From assembly GCF_000022205.1 (NCBI RefSeq), contig NC_012029.1, forward strand, positions 1,364,001 through 1,428,000: a stretch of DNA of 64,000 bases. Direction: 5' to 3'. Below, piece by piece: positions 25,773 to 35,491 of the stretch (its first letter is position 1; every line of letters starts with the position of its first letter). The position numbers were made by a program, and so were the translations under genes. A model generated the notes under the pieces. That model had not been told where the DNA came from and made no database searches. It saw only the letters and a program-made list of their open reading frames with translations. The stretch comes from Halorubrum lacusprofundi ATCC 49239. GTDB lineage: Archaea; Halobacteriota; Halobacteria; Halobacteriales; Haloferacaceae.

Positions 25773-26393
25773 ATGTTCGAAGACCGGCCGGACCGCGACG
25801 CCGAGGTCGTCCTCGTGGGGCGCTCGAACGTCGGCAAGTCCACGCTGATGCGCGAGCTGACGGGCCACGACTTCTCGACCGGCGGCAAGCCCGGAGTCAC
25901 CCGCCAACCGAACCACTTCGACTGGGCCAGCGAGAGCTTCATGTTCACGGACCTGCCCGGGTTCGGGTTCATGTCTGGCGTCGAAGAGGAGCACCGCGAG
26001 GCGATCAAAACGAACATCGTCCGCTATCTAGAGGAGAACGCCGACTCGATTCTGGCGGGCGTCGTCGTGATGGACGGGAAAGCCGCCGTCGACATCATCG
26101 ACCGCCACGCCGAGCGCGGGAACATCCCCCACGACGTGGAGATGTTCGGCTTCTTAGAGGACGTGGGCGTCGAGCCCATCGTCGCCGTCAACAAGACCGA
26201 CAAGATCGACGACCTCGACGAGCGGCTCGACGAGATCTGTGATCGCCTCGGGCTGTACCCGCCGTGGCAGCAGTGGTCTGACCAGATCGCCCCGATCTGC
26301 GCGAAGCGAGGCGACATCGAGGCGTTAGAGGAGTGTCTTCGGACCCGCTTCCACGAGCACAACCGCGACGACCTGCTGAAGTTCGTTTCGTGA
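25773..26393 (+). CDS. engB: EngB-type GTP-binding protein
   Basis: The 206-residue protein starts at ATG 25773. GTPase motifs are in order: G1 [10 protein letters not shown]3 DLPGFGF, G4 NKTD, and a C-terminal [14 protein letters not shown]. EngB/YihA proteins help assemble the large ribosomal subunit in bacteria; the archaeal member probably has a similar role. It stands alone between the nhaC promoter and a small membrane-protein gene. Confidence 0.92.
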   Translation: MFEDRPDRDAEVVLVGRSNVGKSTLMRELTGHDFSTGGKPGVTRQPNHFDWASESFMFTDLPGFGFMSGVEEEHREAIKTNIVRYLEENADSILAGVVVMDGKAAVDIIDRHAERGNIPHDVEMFGFLEDVGVEPIVAVNKTDKIDDLDERLDEICDRLGLYPPWQQWSDQIAPICAKRGDIEALEECLRTRFHEHNRDDLLKFVS

Positions 26394-26470
26394 GGGAGGC
26401 CATCGCCAGAGCAGTCGTCTCGTGAGCGGCCGCACGCTCTTTTAAGTAGCGAGCCGACGATCGCATCCGC

Positions 26471-26839
26471 ATGAACGCCCGTCCGGTCGCGGCGCTCGGC
26501 GTCGCGCTCACGACGTTTCTCGCCGTCGCCGCGCTTCTCACCGACCTCCTCGCGGCTCGGATCGCGTTTTCCGCGATCGTCGGGCTCCCGGTCGGGCTCA
26601 TCGCGGGCGCCGCGGCGGGGATCGCGACGTGGGCTCGCCTCTGGCACTCTCCGGGGACTCGGCCGCCGCTCCTCGGAACCGCCGCGTTCGGCTACGCGCT
26701 GCTCGGCGCCGCCGCGGTCTCGTACGCCGTGCCGCCGGCTCGCAGTTTCGTGAGCGTCGGCACAGCCCTTCCGTTCGGCGTCGTTTGTGCGGTCGTCGCG
26801 TTCCTACTCGCGCGCCGGTACGACGACCGGATCGCGTGA
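26471..26839 (+). CDS. haloarchaeal four-helix membrane protein
   Basis: The 122-residue protein starts at ATG 26471. Four hydrophobic segments run almost without break (VAALGVALTTFLAVAALLTD, FSAIVGLPVGLIAGAAAGIA, LGTAAFGYALLGAAAVSYAV and LPFGVVCAVVAFLLARR). No named family is recognised. A CTTTTAAGTAG box lies 25-35 bases upstream. It is convergent with the azlD gene. Confidence 0.75.
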   Translation: MNARPVAALGVALTTFLAVAALLTDLLAARIAFSAIVGLPVGLIAGAAAGIATWARLWHSPGTRPPLLGTAAFGYALLGAAAVSYAVPPARSFVSVGTALPFGVVCAVVAFLLARRYDDRIA

Positions 26840-26870
26840 GCCGACGGGAGAAACCGAAAAGTCACCGACC

Positions 26871-27230
26871 TCAGGCGAACACGACGAACCGGAACAGCCA
26901 CAGCGTGACCATCCCGCTCGCGATGGTCGCCATCACGTTCTCCGTGCGCCATGCGACCGCGCCGGCGACGACGCCCGCGATCAGCCGTTCGTCGACGAGC
27001 GTGGCGGCGACCGAGGGTCGGATCGTCACCAGATCGGGGAACACGAGCGCCGCGAGTACCGCCGGCGGAACGTATCGGAGCGGGCGCTTGATCCGGGTGG
27101 GCACCTCGTCGATCCGCCCGAACAGGTGGATGAAGGAGAGCCGGAACCCGTACGTCGCGATCCCGATGAGGACGATGGCGAGCCAGACTTCGAGCGAGCC
27201 GCCGATGGGAAGTGGGGATCCGCCCGTCAC
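26871..27230 (-). CDS. azlD: AzlD family protein (branched-chain amino acid export, small subunit)
   Basis: The 119-residue protein starts at GTG 27230, which overlaps the azlC stop codon (GTGA). AzlD features are VWLAIVLIGIATYGFRLSF, PLRYVPPAVLAALVFPDL, RLIAGVVAGAVAWRTEN and ATIASGMVTLWLF, in four hydrophobic segments. It partners with AzlC in the membrane for export of branched-chain amino acids or analogues. It is the last gene of the 29405-26871 run. Confidence 0.9.
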   Translation of the reverse strand: MTGGSPLPIGGSLEVWLAIVLIGIATYGFRLSFIHLFGRIDEVPTRIKRPLRYVPPAVLAALVFPDLVTIRPSVAATLVDERLIAGVVAGAVAWRTENVMATIASGMVTLWLFRFVVFA

Positions 27231-27937
27231 TCGCCGAACACCTCCGTTAGCAGGCCGACGAGGATTCCGGAGACTGCCCCCGTGAGCAGGCCGAGATTCA
27301 GGGGGAGCCCGGCGGCGACGACCGCGATGGTACCGCCGGCAACGGCCGCGGCGGTGGTCGGCCGGTCCTTCATCGCGGGAACGAGGAGCGCGAGGAACAC
27401 CAGCGGGACCGCAAATGTCAGCCCCCACGCGTCGGGGACGCTAGCGCCGACGACGACGCCGACCACCGTCGCGATCTGCCAGACGACCCACAGCGTCGCG
27501 GCCGCGCCGAGGTAGTATCGCCACCGGCTCCGCTCCGGGTTCCGCTCGAACTCCGCGACCGAGAGCGCGTACGCCTGATCGGTGAGCACGTACGCGAGTC
27601 CCGCCCGGAGCCTGCGACCGTAGTCCGCGAAGTGCGGTGCGATGGAGGCCGAGTACATCACCATCCGGACGTTGATCACGACCGCGGTGCCGACCACGAC
27701 CGCGAGCGGCGCGTTCGATCCGATCAGCTCGATCGCGGCGAGTTGAGAGGCCCCCGCGAACACGATCACGGACATTCCGACCGCCTCGGCCAGTCCGAGC
27801 CCGGCGTTGACGGCGGCGATGCCGGCGACGAGTCCGAACGGGACGATCCCGAGCAGCAGCGGCGACACGTCTCGGACGCCGGCCCAGATGTCACCGTCAA
27901 AGGAGTTGCCGTCGAGGAGGTCTCCGTCCACGGTCAC
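27227..27937 (-). CDS. azlC: AzlC family permease (branched-chain amino acid export)
   Basis: The 236-residue protein starts at GTG 27937, overlapping the trmJ stop by 4 bases. Family marks are DVSPLLLGIVPFGLVAGIAA, AVGMSVIVFAGASQLAAIEL, VINVRMVMYSASIAPHF and AYVLTDQAYALSVAEFE. Five to seven hydrophobic helices are expected. AzlC/AzlD complexes export branched-chain amino acids; the substrate in haloarchaea is inferred. It is coupled by GTGA overlaps to the genes on both sides. Confidence 0.92.
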   Translation of the reverse strand: MTVDGDLLDGNSFDGDIWAGVRDVSPLLLGIVPFGLVAGIAAVNAGLGLAEAVGMSVIVFAGASQLAAIELIGSNAPLAVVVGTAVVINVRMVMYSASIAPHFADYGRRLRAGLAYVLTDQAYALSVAEFERNPERSRWRYYLGAAATLWVVWQIATVVGVVVGASVPDAWGLTFAVPLVFLALLVPAMKDRPTTAAAVAGGTIAVVAAGLPLNLGLLTGAVSGILVGLLTEVFGE

Positions 27938-28806
27938 TCTCGGGGGTAGACGGGTTCGTCGTACTTCGCCGCGAGGTGGTCGGCGTGTTCCAGCTTCACG
28001 TTGGCCTTGCGGAACGTGCCGAGCAGCGAGTGAATCTCGCGTTCGGTCGGGTGCGCGCGCCCGAGTAGCCGGCGCACCAACAGCGCGTTCTTGTCGCGGT
28101 GGTGTTCGCGCTGGCCGGTGGCCTCGAGGAAGTCGCCGAAGAACTCGTGGAAGCGCTCCACGTCGGGCTCGGGTGCGCGAGTGACCGCGGTGTCGGGCAA
28201 CTGCGTCTCGTCGACAGTGAGATCGCGAAGCTCGTAGAGGAGCACGGTCGCGGCCTGCCCGAGGTTCAAGACGGGGTAGTCGTCGTCGGCCGGGATCGAG
28301 CACACCTCGTCGAGCTGCGAGAGCTCCTCGTTGTTGAGCCCGCGCCCCTCTCGGCCGAAGACGATCGCCGTCGGTGCGTCCACGGTCTTCAGCGACTCCC
28401 GAAGTTCGACGGGCGTCTTGAAGGGGAACCGCTCGTGGCTCTGGTCGTCCTCGCCGGTGATCGCGGTGGTGCCGACCGTGTGGTAGTTCGCCACGATCTC
28501 GTCGAAGGTCACCTCGTCGGCGTTCGGGAGCACGTCCTCGCGGGCGTGACCCGCGAAGCCGTACGCCTCGCCGTCCTCCTTCAGCTCCGGCGGATCGACC
28601 AGCTTGAGGTCCGAGAGGCCGAAGTTCTTCATCGCTCGGGCGATGGTGCCGACGTTGCCGGGTGTCTCCGGCTCGACGACGACCACGACCGGCTTGCGGC
28701 GGGTCTGCGGGTCGGGGTCGGTGTTGGCTCCGGCGTCGGCGTCGGTGCCGGCGTGGGTCGGGTCCTCGGTGCGGTCGGTTTCGTCGCCCTCGTCGACTCC
28801 GCTCAT
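27934..28806 (-). CDS. trmJ: archaeal TrmJ, tRNA (ribose-2'-O)-methyltransferase
   Basis: The 290-residue protein begins at ATG 28806 after an acidic leader. SPOUT features are VVVVVEPETPGNVGTIARAM, LKLVDPPEL, AIVFGREGRGLNNEEL and the knot segment PVLNLGQAATVLLYEL. Archaeal TrmJ methylates the 2'-hydroxyl of nucleotide 32 in tRNA. A C-terminal helical region (HHRDKNALLVRRLLGRAHPT) belongs to the family. The gene is coupled by ATGA overlap to the upstream gene and GTGA to azlC. Confidence 0.93.
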   Translation of the reverse strand: MSGVDEGDETDRTEDPTHAGTDADAGANTDPDPQTRRKPVVVVVEPETPGNVGTIARAMKNFGLSDLKLVDPPELKEDGEAYGFAGHAREDVLPNADEVTFDEIVANYHTVGTTAITGEDDQSHERFPFKTPVELRESLKTVDAPTAIVFGREGRGLNNEELSQLDEVCSIPADDDYPVLNLGQAATVLLYELRDLTVDETQLPDTAVTRAPEPDVERFHEFFGDFLEATGQREHHRDKNALLVRRLLGRAHPTEREIHSLLGTFRKANVKLEHADHLAAKYDEPVYPRE

Positions 28807-29405
28807 CGGTTCGACGGGTAGTCAGTCGAGAGATCGACACCGGACTCCGCGAGGTCGTCCTCGCTCAGTTTGTCCGCTGCGTCCTCCTCCTTGTCGTCGC
28901 TCTCTCCGGCGAGTTCGAGGATGTCGATCCGGTCGCCCTCGAAGCCCTGCTCGACGCGCTCCTGGATGTCCTGCTGGTCCGGCAGGTCCGGGAGCCCATC
29001 GGGGTCCTCCTCGACGTGCTCGACCGGGGCGTACCCATCCGGAGCCTCGTTGCCCGCGGCGACCCACTCGTGAAAGCGGTCGCCGAAGTCGAGGTCGCCG
29101 GCGTGCTCGCTACCGCCCTCCTCGCGGAACCAGTAGATCAGATCCGGCTCGTGTTCGGGACAGAGTAGCACCTCTCCGTTGGGCTCGCCGTAGACGATCT
29201 CGGCCTGATTACAGCGGTGGACCTCGGCCTCGCCGTGTTCGAGGTAACAGACATCGCAGGGCTCCTCGACGAGACCGACGAGCCTGACGAGGCGCTCCCG
29301 TGGCTCCTCGGGGATCTCGTCGAGGGGTTTCAGCTCCTCGTCGTCGGTGAATATCTCCTCCTCGTCGAACCGCCATCCGCGGAGGCCGACGCTCACTTTC
29401 GCCAT
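28803..29405 (-). CDS. haloarchaeal acidic protein with cysteine pair, unknown
   Basis: The 200-residue protein starts at ATG 29405. The first half carries CDVCYLEHGEAEVHRCNQAE and EVLLCPEHEPDL, a set of cysteines and histidines that could bind zinc. The second half is very acidic and probably flexible. No family name is recognised. It heads the four-gene overlapping run with trmJ, azlC and azlD, so it might work with tRNA modification; that is only context. Confidence 0.75.
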   Translation of the reverse strand: MAKVSVGLRGWRFDEEEIFTDDEELKPLDEIPEEPRERLVRLVGLVEEPCDVCYLEHGEAEVHRCNQAEIVYGEPNGEVLLCPEHEPDLIYWFREEGGSEHAGDLDFGDRFHEWVAAGNEAPDGYAPVEHVEEDPDGLPDLPDQQDIQERVEQGFEGDRIDILELAGESDDKEEDAADKLSEDDLAESGVDLSTDYPSNR

Positions 29406-29501
29406 GCGCGAGGCTACGCGAGGCGCAGATAAAAGCGCGTCCTTCCGGGGACGAGCACCCCGTTCGCGAGGCATATACGGATGCAGCCCGTACCACCGCC
29501 A

Positions 29502-30065
29502 ATGCGACGACGGGGAGTCCTCGCGGCGATAGGTGTCGCGTCGATCGGCGGGCTCGCGGGGTGCGGCGGGAGCGCCCCTACGGAGGACGATGGGGGAGAG
29601 GACGGCGAGGGCGGCCGGAACGACACCGGCACTGACGACCTCCCGACCGACTGGCCCTCCGGGACGTACGCCGACTACGACGCGGCCACGGTCACGGTTC
29701 GGAGTCCCGAGGACGACGATTTGGGTGCGGTTCGGGCCGCGATCGCGGATACGAGGGAGAAGCGCTATCTCGGCCTGAGTGATGCGACTTCGCTCCCGGA
29801 AAACGCCGGGATGCTGTTCGTCTTCTCAGAGCCGCGAGACTCGCTGCGGTTCGTCATGCGCGAGATGGACTTCGGGATCGACATCATCTACGCCGACGCC
29901 GAGGGAACGATCACTCGGATCCACAACGCGCCGGAACCGGGGCCGAACGAGGACGGGAGCGAGCAGCGGTATCCGGGCTCGGGTCAGTACGTGCTCGAAG
30001 TCCCGTATAAGTGGACCGACCGCAACGGGATCGAGGTCGGCGATACGCTTGCGTTCGATCTGTGA
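29502..30065 (+). CDS. DUF192 family Tat lipoprotein
   Basis: The 187-residue protein is read from ATG 29502; ATG 29481 would add seven residues. MRRRGVLAAIGVASIGGLAGC is a twin-arginine signal with a lipobox Cys at about 21. An acidic linker (about 25-55) follows, then the DUF192 domain: TREKRYLGLSDATSLPENAG, MLFVFSEPR, LRFVMREMDFGIDIIYAD and a closing GIEVGDTLAFDL. The domain is found in secreted proteins of unknown role. A CATATACGG box just before 29481 is a likely promoter element. Confidence 0.88.
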   Translation: MRRRGVLAAIGVASIGGLAGCGGSAPTEDDGGEDGEGGRNDTGTDDLPTDWPSGTYADYDAATVTVRSPEDDDLGAVRAAIADTREKRYLGLSDATSLPENAGMLFVFSEPRDSLRFVMREMDFGIDIIYADAEGTITRIHNAPEPGPNEDGSEQRYPGSGQYVLEVPYKWTDRNGIEVGDTLAFDL

Positions 30066-30204
30066 CTCCGATTACGGAGAATCGAGGAGAAAGCCTCGCG
30101 CTTCAGCGGGGATGAATCCGACAGTCAATGACACAACCCACCGACGATAGCACGGCCTGATATTCCAACAGACACTTGAGTAAGTATAGATTATTACACA
30201 TGTA

Positions 30205-31485
<1,281 letters not shown>

Positions 31486-31716
31486 TCAACGAACTCTTTC
31501 AGTGACCGTCGGGTCGGGGGCGCTCATCACCGGCGTTCGAGCGACGCCCACTGCGAGCACGACGCTCATGACCGCGAACAGCGCGAGGAGAGAGATGACG
31601 AACCCGACAGCGCCGACCGTGATGAGCAGTTGACTCCCGAGTAGTTCGCCGCCGATCGTCGTGACGAGGGCTGCTGACGCGAGCCCGAGCAATCGATCTT
31701 CTGATTTCGTGTTCAT
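31486..31716 (-). CDS. small membrane protein, stop codon supplied by the TnpB element end
   Basis: The 76-residue protein starts at ATG 31716. Two hydrophobic helices are seen (LLGLASAALVTTIGGELLG and LLITVGAVGFVISLLALFAV plus MSVVLAVGVA). The C-terminus is PTVTERVR, and the TGA falls in GTCAAC, the end of the IS1341 element. The original gene may have had a different C-terminal end before insertion. Confidence 0.65.
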   Translation of the reverse strand: MNTKSEDRLLGLASAALVTTIGGELLGSQLLITVGAVGFVISLLALFAVMSVVLAVGVARTPVMSAPDPTVTERVR

Positions 31717-31808
31717 ACAATACGACCGTGCTGGACGGTATTAACGCGTGCCCGACTGCTGCCGTCATGTCTCACACTGACACGTCTCGTCGCGAGTGCG
31801 GACCGATC

Positions 31809-31904
31809 GACGACCCGCCACCGGTCCGACGACCCGCCACCGGTCCGACGACCCGCCACCGGTCCGACGACCCGCCACCGGTCCGACGACCCGCCACCGG
31901 TCAT
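31809..31904. repeat. five copies of a 19-bp tandem repeat
   Basis: The unit GACGACCCGCCACCGGTCC recurs five times with starts 19 bases apart, at about 31809, 31828, 31847, 31866 and 31885. The copies are almost perfect. The period is not a multiple of three, so it is not coding. It lies in the divergent gap between the small membrane gene and the dihydropteroate-synthase-like gene. Each unit contains the ACCGGT palindrome. Confidence 0.9.
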
Positions 31905-32003
31905 CTCTCGGTCATCCAATCTATCGGCGGTCCCGCCCGCCCGCGCCGTTCGTCCACTTCGTGCACTCGTCCCGTTTATATCGCTCGCGCTCGTGGTGAG
32001 CGT

Positions 32004-33221
32004 ATGCGAAACGTGGACGCCGCGGGGCTCGAGATCGGCGACGACCACCCGCCTCGGATCATGGGCGTACTCAACGTCTCCGCGGAGTCGCCGTACGACC
32101 CGAGCGTGTACGACGACCCGGGCGAGGCCGCCGAGTACGTCGACGAGGAGCTGATCGGCGAGGGCGCCGACATCGTCGACGTCGGGCTCGAATCGGCCAA
32201 CAAGGACTTAGACGTGCTCTCGGCCGAACAGGAGTTGGATCGGCTCGACACCGCGATCGAGACGCTGGAGTCGACCTCGGGCGACGCCGTCTGGTCGATC
32301 GAGACCCGCTACCACGAGGTCGCCGACGAGGCGCTTGCACGCGGGTTCGACATGGTCAACGACATCTGCGGCTTCGCCGATCCCGAGATGCCCCGCGTCT
32401 GCCGCGAACACGACGCGGCCGTCTCGAAGATGGCCTCGCCGCCAGATCTGGAGCGACCGGGTGCCATCGAGGACGTGGACGAGATCTACGAAGCGCTGTC
32501 GATGAACGGCCTCACCGACAAGACGATCCTCGACCCCGCGTTCGGTGGCTGGTCGAAGGCAAAAACCCACGCCGACGACCGCGAGACGTTCCACCGGCTA
32601 CGGGAGTTCCGCGGCTACGGTCGCCCGCTGCTCGTCTCGATCAACCGCAAGAGCTTCCTCAAGACGATCGCGGGACGGAGTACCGAGGAGGCCCTTCCGG
32701 TGTCGCTCGCCGCCACCTCGATGGCAGTCGAGCGCGGCGCACACGTGATCCGCACCCACGATGTGGCCGAGACGCGGGACGCGGCACTCGTCGGCGCCGA
32801 GTTCGCCCGCGATCGGGTCCGTTCGGACGACGGGCCCAGCGACATCGCCGTCGAGGAACTCGACGTGACGACCGTTCGGGAGGCCGAGCGCCACCTCGAC
32901 CGGCTGGACGCCGACCAGTCCGTCGCCGGCGACGCGGCCGTTCGCACCTACGAGCTACGCGGGCTCACCGACGAGGCCGTCGGCGCGCTCCGAGCGGCGA
33001 CCGCCGAGCCCGGCGTCGGCGCGGCGTTCGCCCTCGCCGGTTCCGACGCCGCCGAGACCGCGGTTCCCCCCTCGGCCACCGACGGCGGGGCCCCCACAAA
33101 TGGCGAATCCGGACTGCTCGTCGGAACAGTAGCCGCGCTGTCTGCGGTTCGATCGGCCGTTTCGGGCGTTTCAGACGCGCTCGACGCCGCGCTGGAATCG
33201 ATCGACGACGGCTCCAAGTAA
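32004..33221 (+). CDS. dihydropteroate synthase-like pterin-binding protein
   Basis: The 405-residue protein starts at ATG 32004. The N-terminal 270 residues follow the DHPS barrel: IMGVLNVSAESPYDPS, ADIVDVGLESANKD, MVNDICGF, LDPAFGGWSK and SINRKSFL. Several signature residues are altered (see findings). Residues 280-405 form an additional acidic domain ending in an amphipathic helix. DHPS joins aminobenzoate to dihydropterin pyrophosphate. The next gene makes that pyrophosphate, so a pterin role is likely, but the true substrate may differ. Confidence 0.85.
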   Translation: MRNVDAAGLEIGDDHPPRIMGVLNVSAESPYDPSVYDDPGEAAEYVDEELIGEGADIVDVGLESANKDLDVLSAEQELDRLDTAIETLESTSGDAVWSIETRYHEVADEALARGFDMVNDICGFADPEMPRVCREHDAAVSKMASPPDLERPGAIEDVDEIYEALSMNGLTDKTILDPAFGGWSKAKTHADDRETFHRLREFRGYGRPLLVSINRKSFLKTIAGRSTEEALPVSLAATSMAVERGAHVIRTHDVAETRDAALVGAEFARDRVRSDDGPSDIAVEELDVTTVREAERHLDRLDADQSVAGDAAVRTYELRGLTDEAVGALRAATAEPGVGAAFALAGSDAAETAVPPSATDGGAPTNGESGLLVGTVAALSAVRSAVSGVSDALDAALESIDDGSK

Positions 33222-33407
33222 GAGAAAGTTTATGCCGTCGTGCAGACAACCCGTTCACTGGACGCCGGAGGGGCACGCGGGTAGGGGTACTCTGTGCTAC
33301 TCCGGCCCATACCATATACGACCCCGCCAGCGGCGGCGCCGTCCGCCGCTGCGATCGGGCGGTAGCAATCGCTGCAAGATCGCCGCACCGACAGCGGGGA
33401 CTCACGA
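33222..33407. other. structured intergenic segment between the DHPS-like gene and mptE
   Basis: A TTTATG box (about 33229) is followed by a stem GCCGGAG (33264-33270) with CTCCGGC (33300-33306) enclosing GCAC/GTGC. A second nested stem follows: AGCGGCGG with CCGCCGCT (33329-33350), flanked by CCGCC and GGCGG. It could be a small RNA or a leader of mptE. No ACA or K-turn motif is clear, so an H/ACA assignment is not supported. Confidence 0.35.
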
Positions 33408-34121
33408 ATGAATTTCCAGATCTTTGAACCCGTCTACGAGGCGATCCTCTCCGACTTCGGCTTCGACCGAGCAGCCGACGAACGCGCTCGCGACGTCGCG
33501 GCCGATATCGCGACGCCGTTCCCCCTCGACCGGCTCGGCGACTGGCGCGGCGAGACCGTGGCGATAGCCGGCGCCGCCCCGTGCCTCAGCGACGAAGTCG
33601 AAATCGCCCGCAACGCCGATGTCGTCGTCGCCGCCTCCACCGCCGCCGACGCCCTCCGCGACCGCGGCGTCGACGTCGACTGCATGGTCACCGACCTCGA
33701 CAAGAACCCTGAGACCGCGGCGGCGTTGACACACGAGGGAGTCCCGGTCGCGGCCCACGCCCACGGCGACAACATCCCCGCGGTCCGCGAGTGGCTCCCC
33801 CGGTTCGCCGACGAGGCGACGCTGGCGACGACGCAGGCGGCCCCCGTTGGCCCGATCCGAAATCTTGGCGGGTTCACCGACGGCGACCGCGCCGCCTTCC
33901 TCGCGGACCACGTCGGCGCTGGTCGCCTCGTGTTCCCGGGGTGGGACTTCGACGACCCGGACGTGGACCCGATGAAGGCGCGGAAACTCGACTGGGCCGC
34001 CCGGCTGCTGCGGTGGCTGGAACGGCGCCGCAACGAGCGGTTCGGGATTCTCGACGGGCGTCGCCCGGAACTGGACGCCGCGCTCGATCCGATTCTCCCC
34101 GGCCACGACGACGTGATTTAA
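33408..34121 (+). CDS. mptE: 6-hydroxymethyl-7,8-dihydropterin pyrophosphokinase MptE
   Basis: The 237-residue protein starts at ATG 33408. The archaeal DUF115-type kinase is identified by VAIAGAAPCLSDEVEIARNA, DVVVAASTAADALRDRGV, CMVTDLDKNPETAAAL, VAAHAHGDNIPAV, and RLVFPGWDFDDPDVDPMKA. It uses ATP to make 6-hydroxymethyldihydropterin diphosphate for folate or methanopterin-type cofactors. Its position after the DHPS-like gene on the same strand fits a pterin pathway. Confidence 0.92.
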   Translation: MNFQIFEPVYEAILSDFGFDRAADERARDVAADIATPFPLDRLGDWRGETVAIAGAAPCLSDEVEIARNADVVVAASTAADALRDRGVDVDCMVTDLDKNPETAAALTHEGVPVAAHAHGDNIPAVREWLPRFADEATLATTQAAPVGPIRNLGGFTDGDRAAFLADHVGAGRLVFPGWDFDDPDVDPMKARKLDWAARLLRWLERRRNERFGILDGRRPELDAALDPILPGHDDVI

Positions 34122-34137
34122 AAGGAGACAGGGAGCG

Positions 34138-34911
34138 CTACTCGACGCGATCTTTCGGCAACAGCTCCGCGCGGTCGCGGGCGTCGAGCCACTCGACCAA
34201 CTGGACGAGTTGGTCGCTTGCGGCCTCGAACAGGCGCTCCGCTTTCTCGGGAGTCACGTCGGTCGGGTCGCCGAACGCCCCGTTCGCGGAGTTATCGACC
34301 GCGTCGTAGTAGGTGCGAGCGCCGTGGACCACCGCGTCCGACTCGTCGAGGTGGACGAGTCCGTCGTCGCGAGCGTCTTCCAGTCGGTCCGTCTTGACCA
34401 GCTCCGGGGCGATGTGGGTGATCATCGCGGTCTCCTTCGGTCCCGCGTGGGGTCCGTTGTGCTCGAATAAGTCGTCGACGAGTTCCGGGATCGACTCGTC
34501 CCACATCCACTCGATCGCGTAGGCCGTCTCGTCCTCGTGGAGCCGGCGTCCGACCTCCCGGAGGTGCTGGACGTTACCGCCGTGGGCGTTCACGAACACG
34601 ACGCGGTCGATCCCGTGATACGCGAGGTTCCGGGTGAACCCCTCGACGTAGTCGCGGAACTCCGGCGGGTCGACCCACATCGTGCCCGGGAACTGCCGGT
34701 GGTGCGGGCTGACGCCGACGGTGACCGTGGGGGTGCGGACGGCGCCCGTCTCCTCGGCGGCCGCGCTCGCGAGCGCCTCGGCGATCAGATGGTCGGTCGC
34801 CAGCGGCAGGTGCGGGCCGTGCTGTTCCGTGGAGCCGAGCGGAACGAGCGCAACGGATTCGTCCGACAGCGCCTCCCCAAGTTCCGGCCACGTGTGGTCG
34901 GCGAGATACAT
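34138..34911 (-). CDS. creatininase family metalloenzyme
   Basis: The 257-residue protein starts at ATG 34911. Metal-site motifs are VPLGSTEQHGPHLPLATD, SPHHRQFPGTMW, VNAHGGNVQHL and NGPHAGPKETAM. In archaea one member (ArfB) deformylates a formamidopyrimidine in riboflavin/F420 synthesis; creatininase itself hydrolyses creatinine. Lying next to pterin genes makes the ArfB activity plausible, but this is inference. It is convergent with mptE, 16 bases apart. Confidence 0.88.
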   Translation of the reverse strand: MYLADHTWPELGEALSDESVALVPLGSTEQHGPHLPLATDHLIAEALASAAAEETGAVRTPTVTVGVSPHHRQFPGTMWVDPPEFRDYVEGFTRNLAYHGIDRVVFVNAHGGNVQHLREVGRRLHEDETAYAIEWMWDESIPELVDDLFEHNGPHAGPKETAMITHIAPELVKTDRLEDARDDGLVHLDESDAVVHGARTYYDAVDNSANGAFGDPTDVTPEKAERLFEAASDQLVQLVEWLDARDRAELLPKDRVE

Positions 34912-35074
34912 ACCCGACCTCGAATTCGGGGACGTATGAAACCCGCTCTCTCGGTCGCGTTCGCCGGGAGCGGTAGTCGCGTTTGCCGGGGGGAGTACTC
35001 GCGAGCGACCCCGATCGCCACCTCCTCGGCCCGTGTCGCCACCCTTTTTGTGTCGTCCCGCCGAATTCGGGCGT

Positions 35075-35491
35075 ATGTTCGGAGGAGGCGGCATGAACCC
35101 GCGAAAGATGAAACAGATGATGAAACAGATGGGGATCGACGTCGAGGAGCTCGACGCCGAGCGGGTCGTCATCGAGACGGCCGACGGCGACGACCTCGTC
35201 TTCGACGACGCCCAGGTGACCAAGATGGACGCTCAGGGTCAGGAGACCTACCAGATCGTCGGGTCGCCCGAAACCGTCGCCGACGCCGGTGCCGGCGGGA
35301 GCCCCTCGGCGGTCGAGGGCGGGGACGGGTCGGTCGACGCGACGGAACGCGACGCGGGCGTGACCGACGCCATCCCCGACGAGGATGTGGCGCTCGTCGC
35401 CGAGCGCGCTGGGGTCCCGAAGTCGACGGCCCGAGAGGCCTTGGAGGACGCCGACGGCGACCTCGCGGCCGCGATCGCGGATCTGGAGTGA
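35075..35491 (+). CDS. archaeal nascent polypeptide-associated complex protein
   Basis: The 138-residue protein starts at ATG 35075. The NAC domain follows [20 protein letters not shown] and contains [15 protein letters not shown] and [18 protein letters not shown] linker follows, and a UBA domain closes the protein ([20 protein letters not shown], then [10 protein letters not shown]). The homodimer binds nascent chains at the ribosome exit. Its stop codon overlaps the next gene's GTG start by four bases. Confidence 0.93.
   Translation: MFGGGGMNPRKMKQMMKQMGIDVEELDAERVVIETADGDDLVFDDAQVTKMDAQGQETYQIVGSPETVADAGAGGSPSAVEGGDGSVDATERDAGVTDAIPDEDVALVAERAGVPKSTAREALEDADGDLAAAIADLE

Noticed and set aside
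30092-30204. tnpA transposase for the IS1341-type element
   Set aside because: Only about 110 bases lie between the left end and tnpB, too short for tnpA and without its motif.
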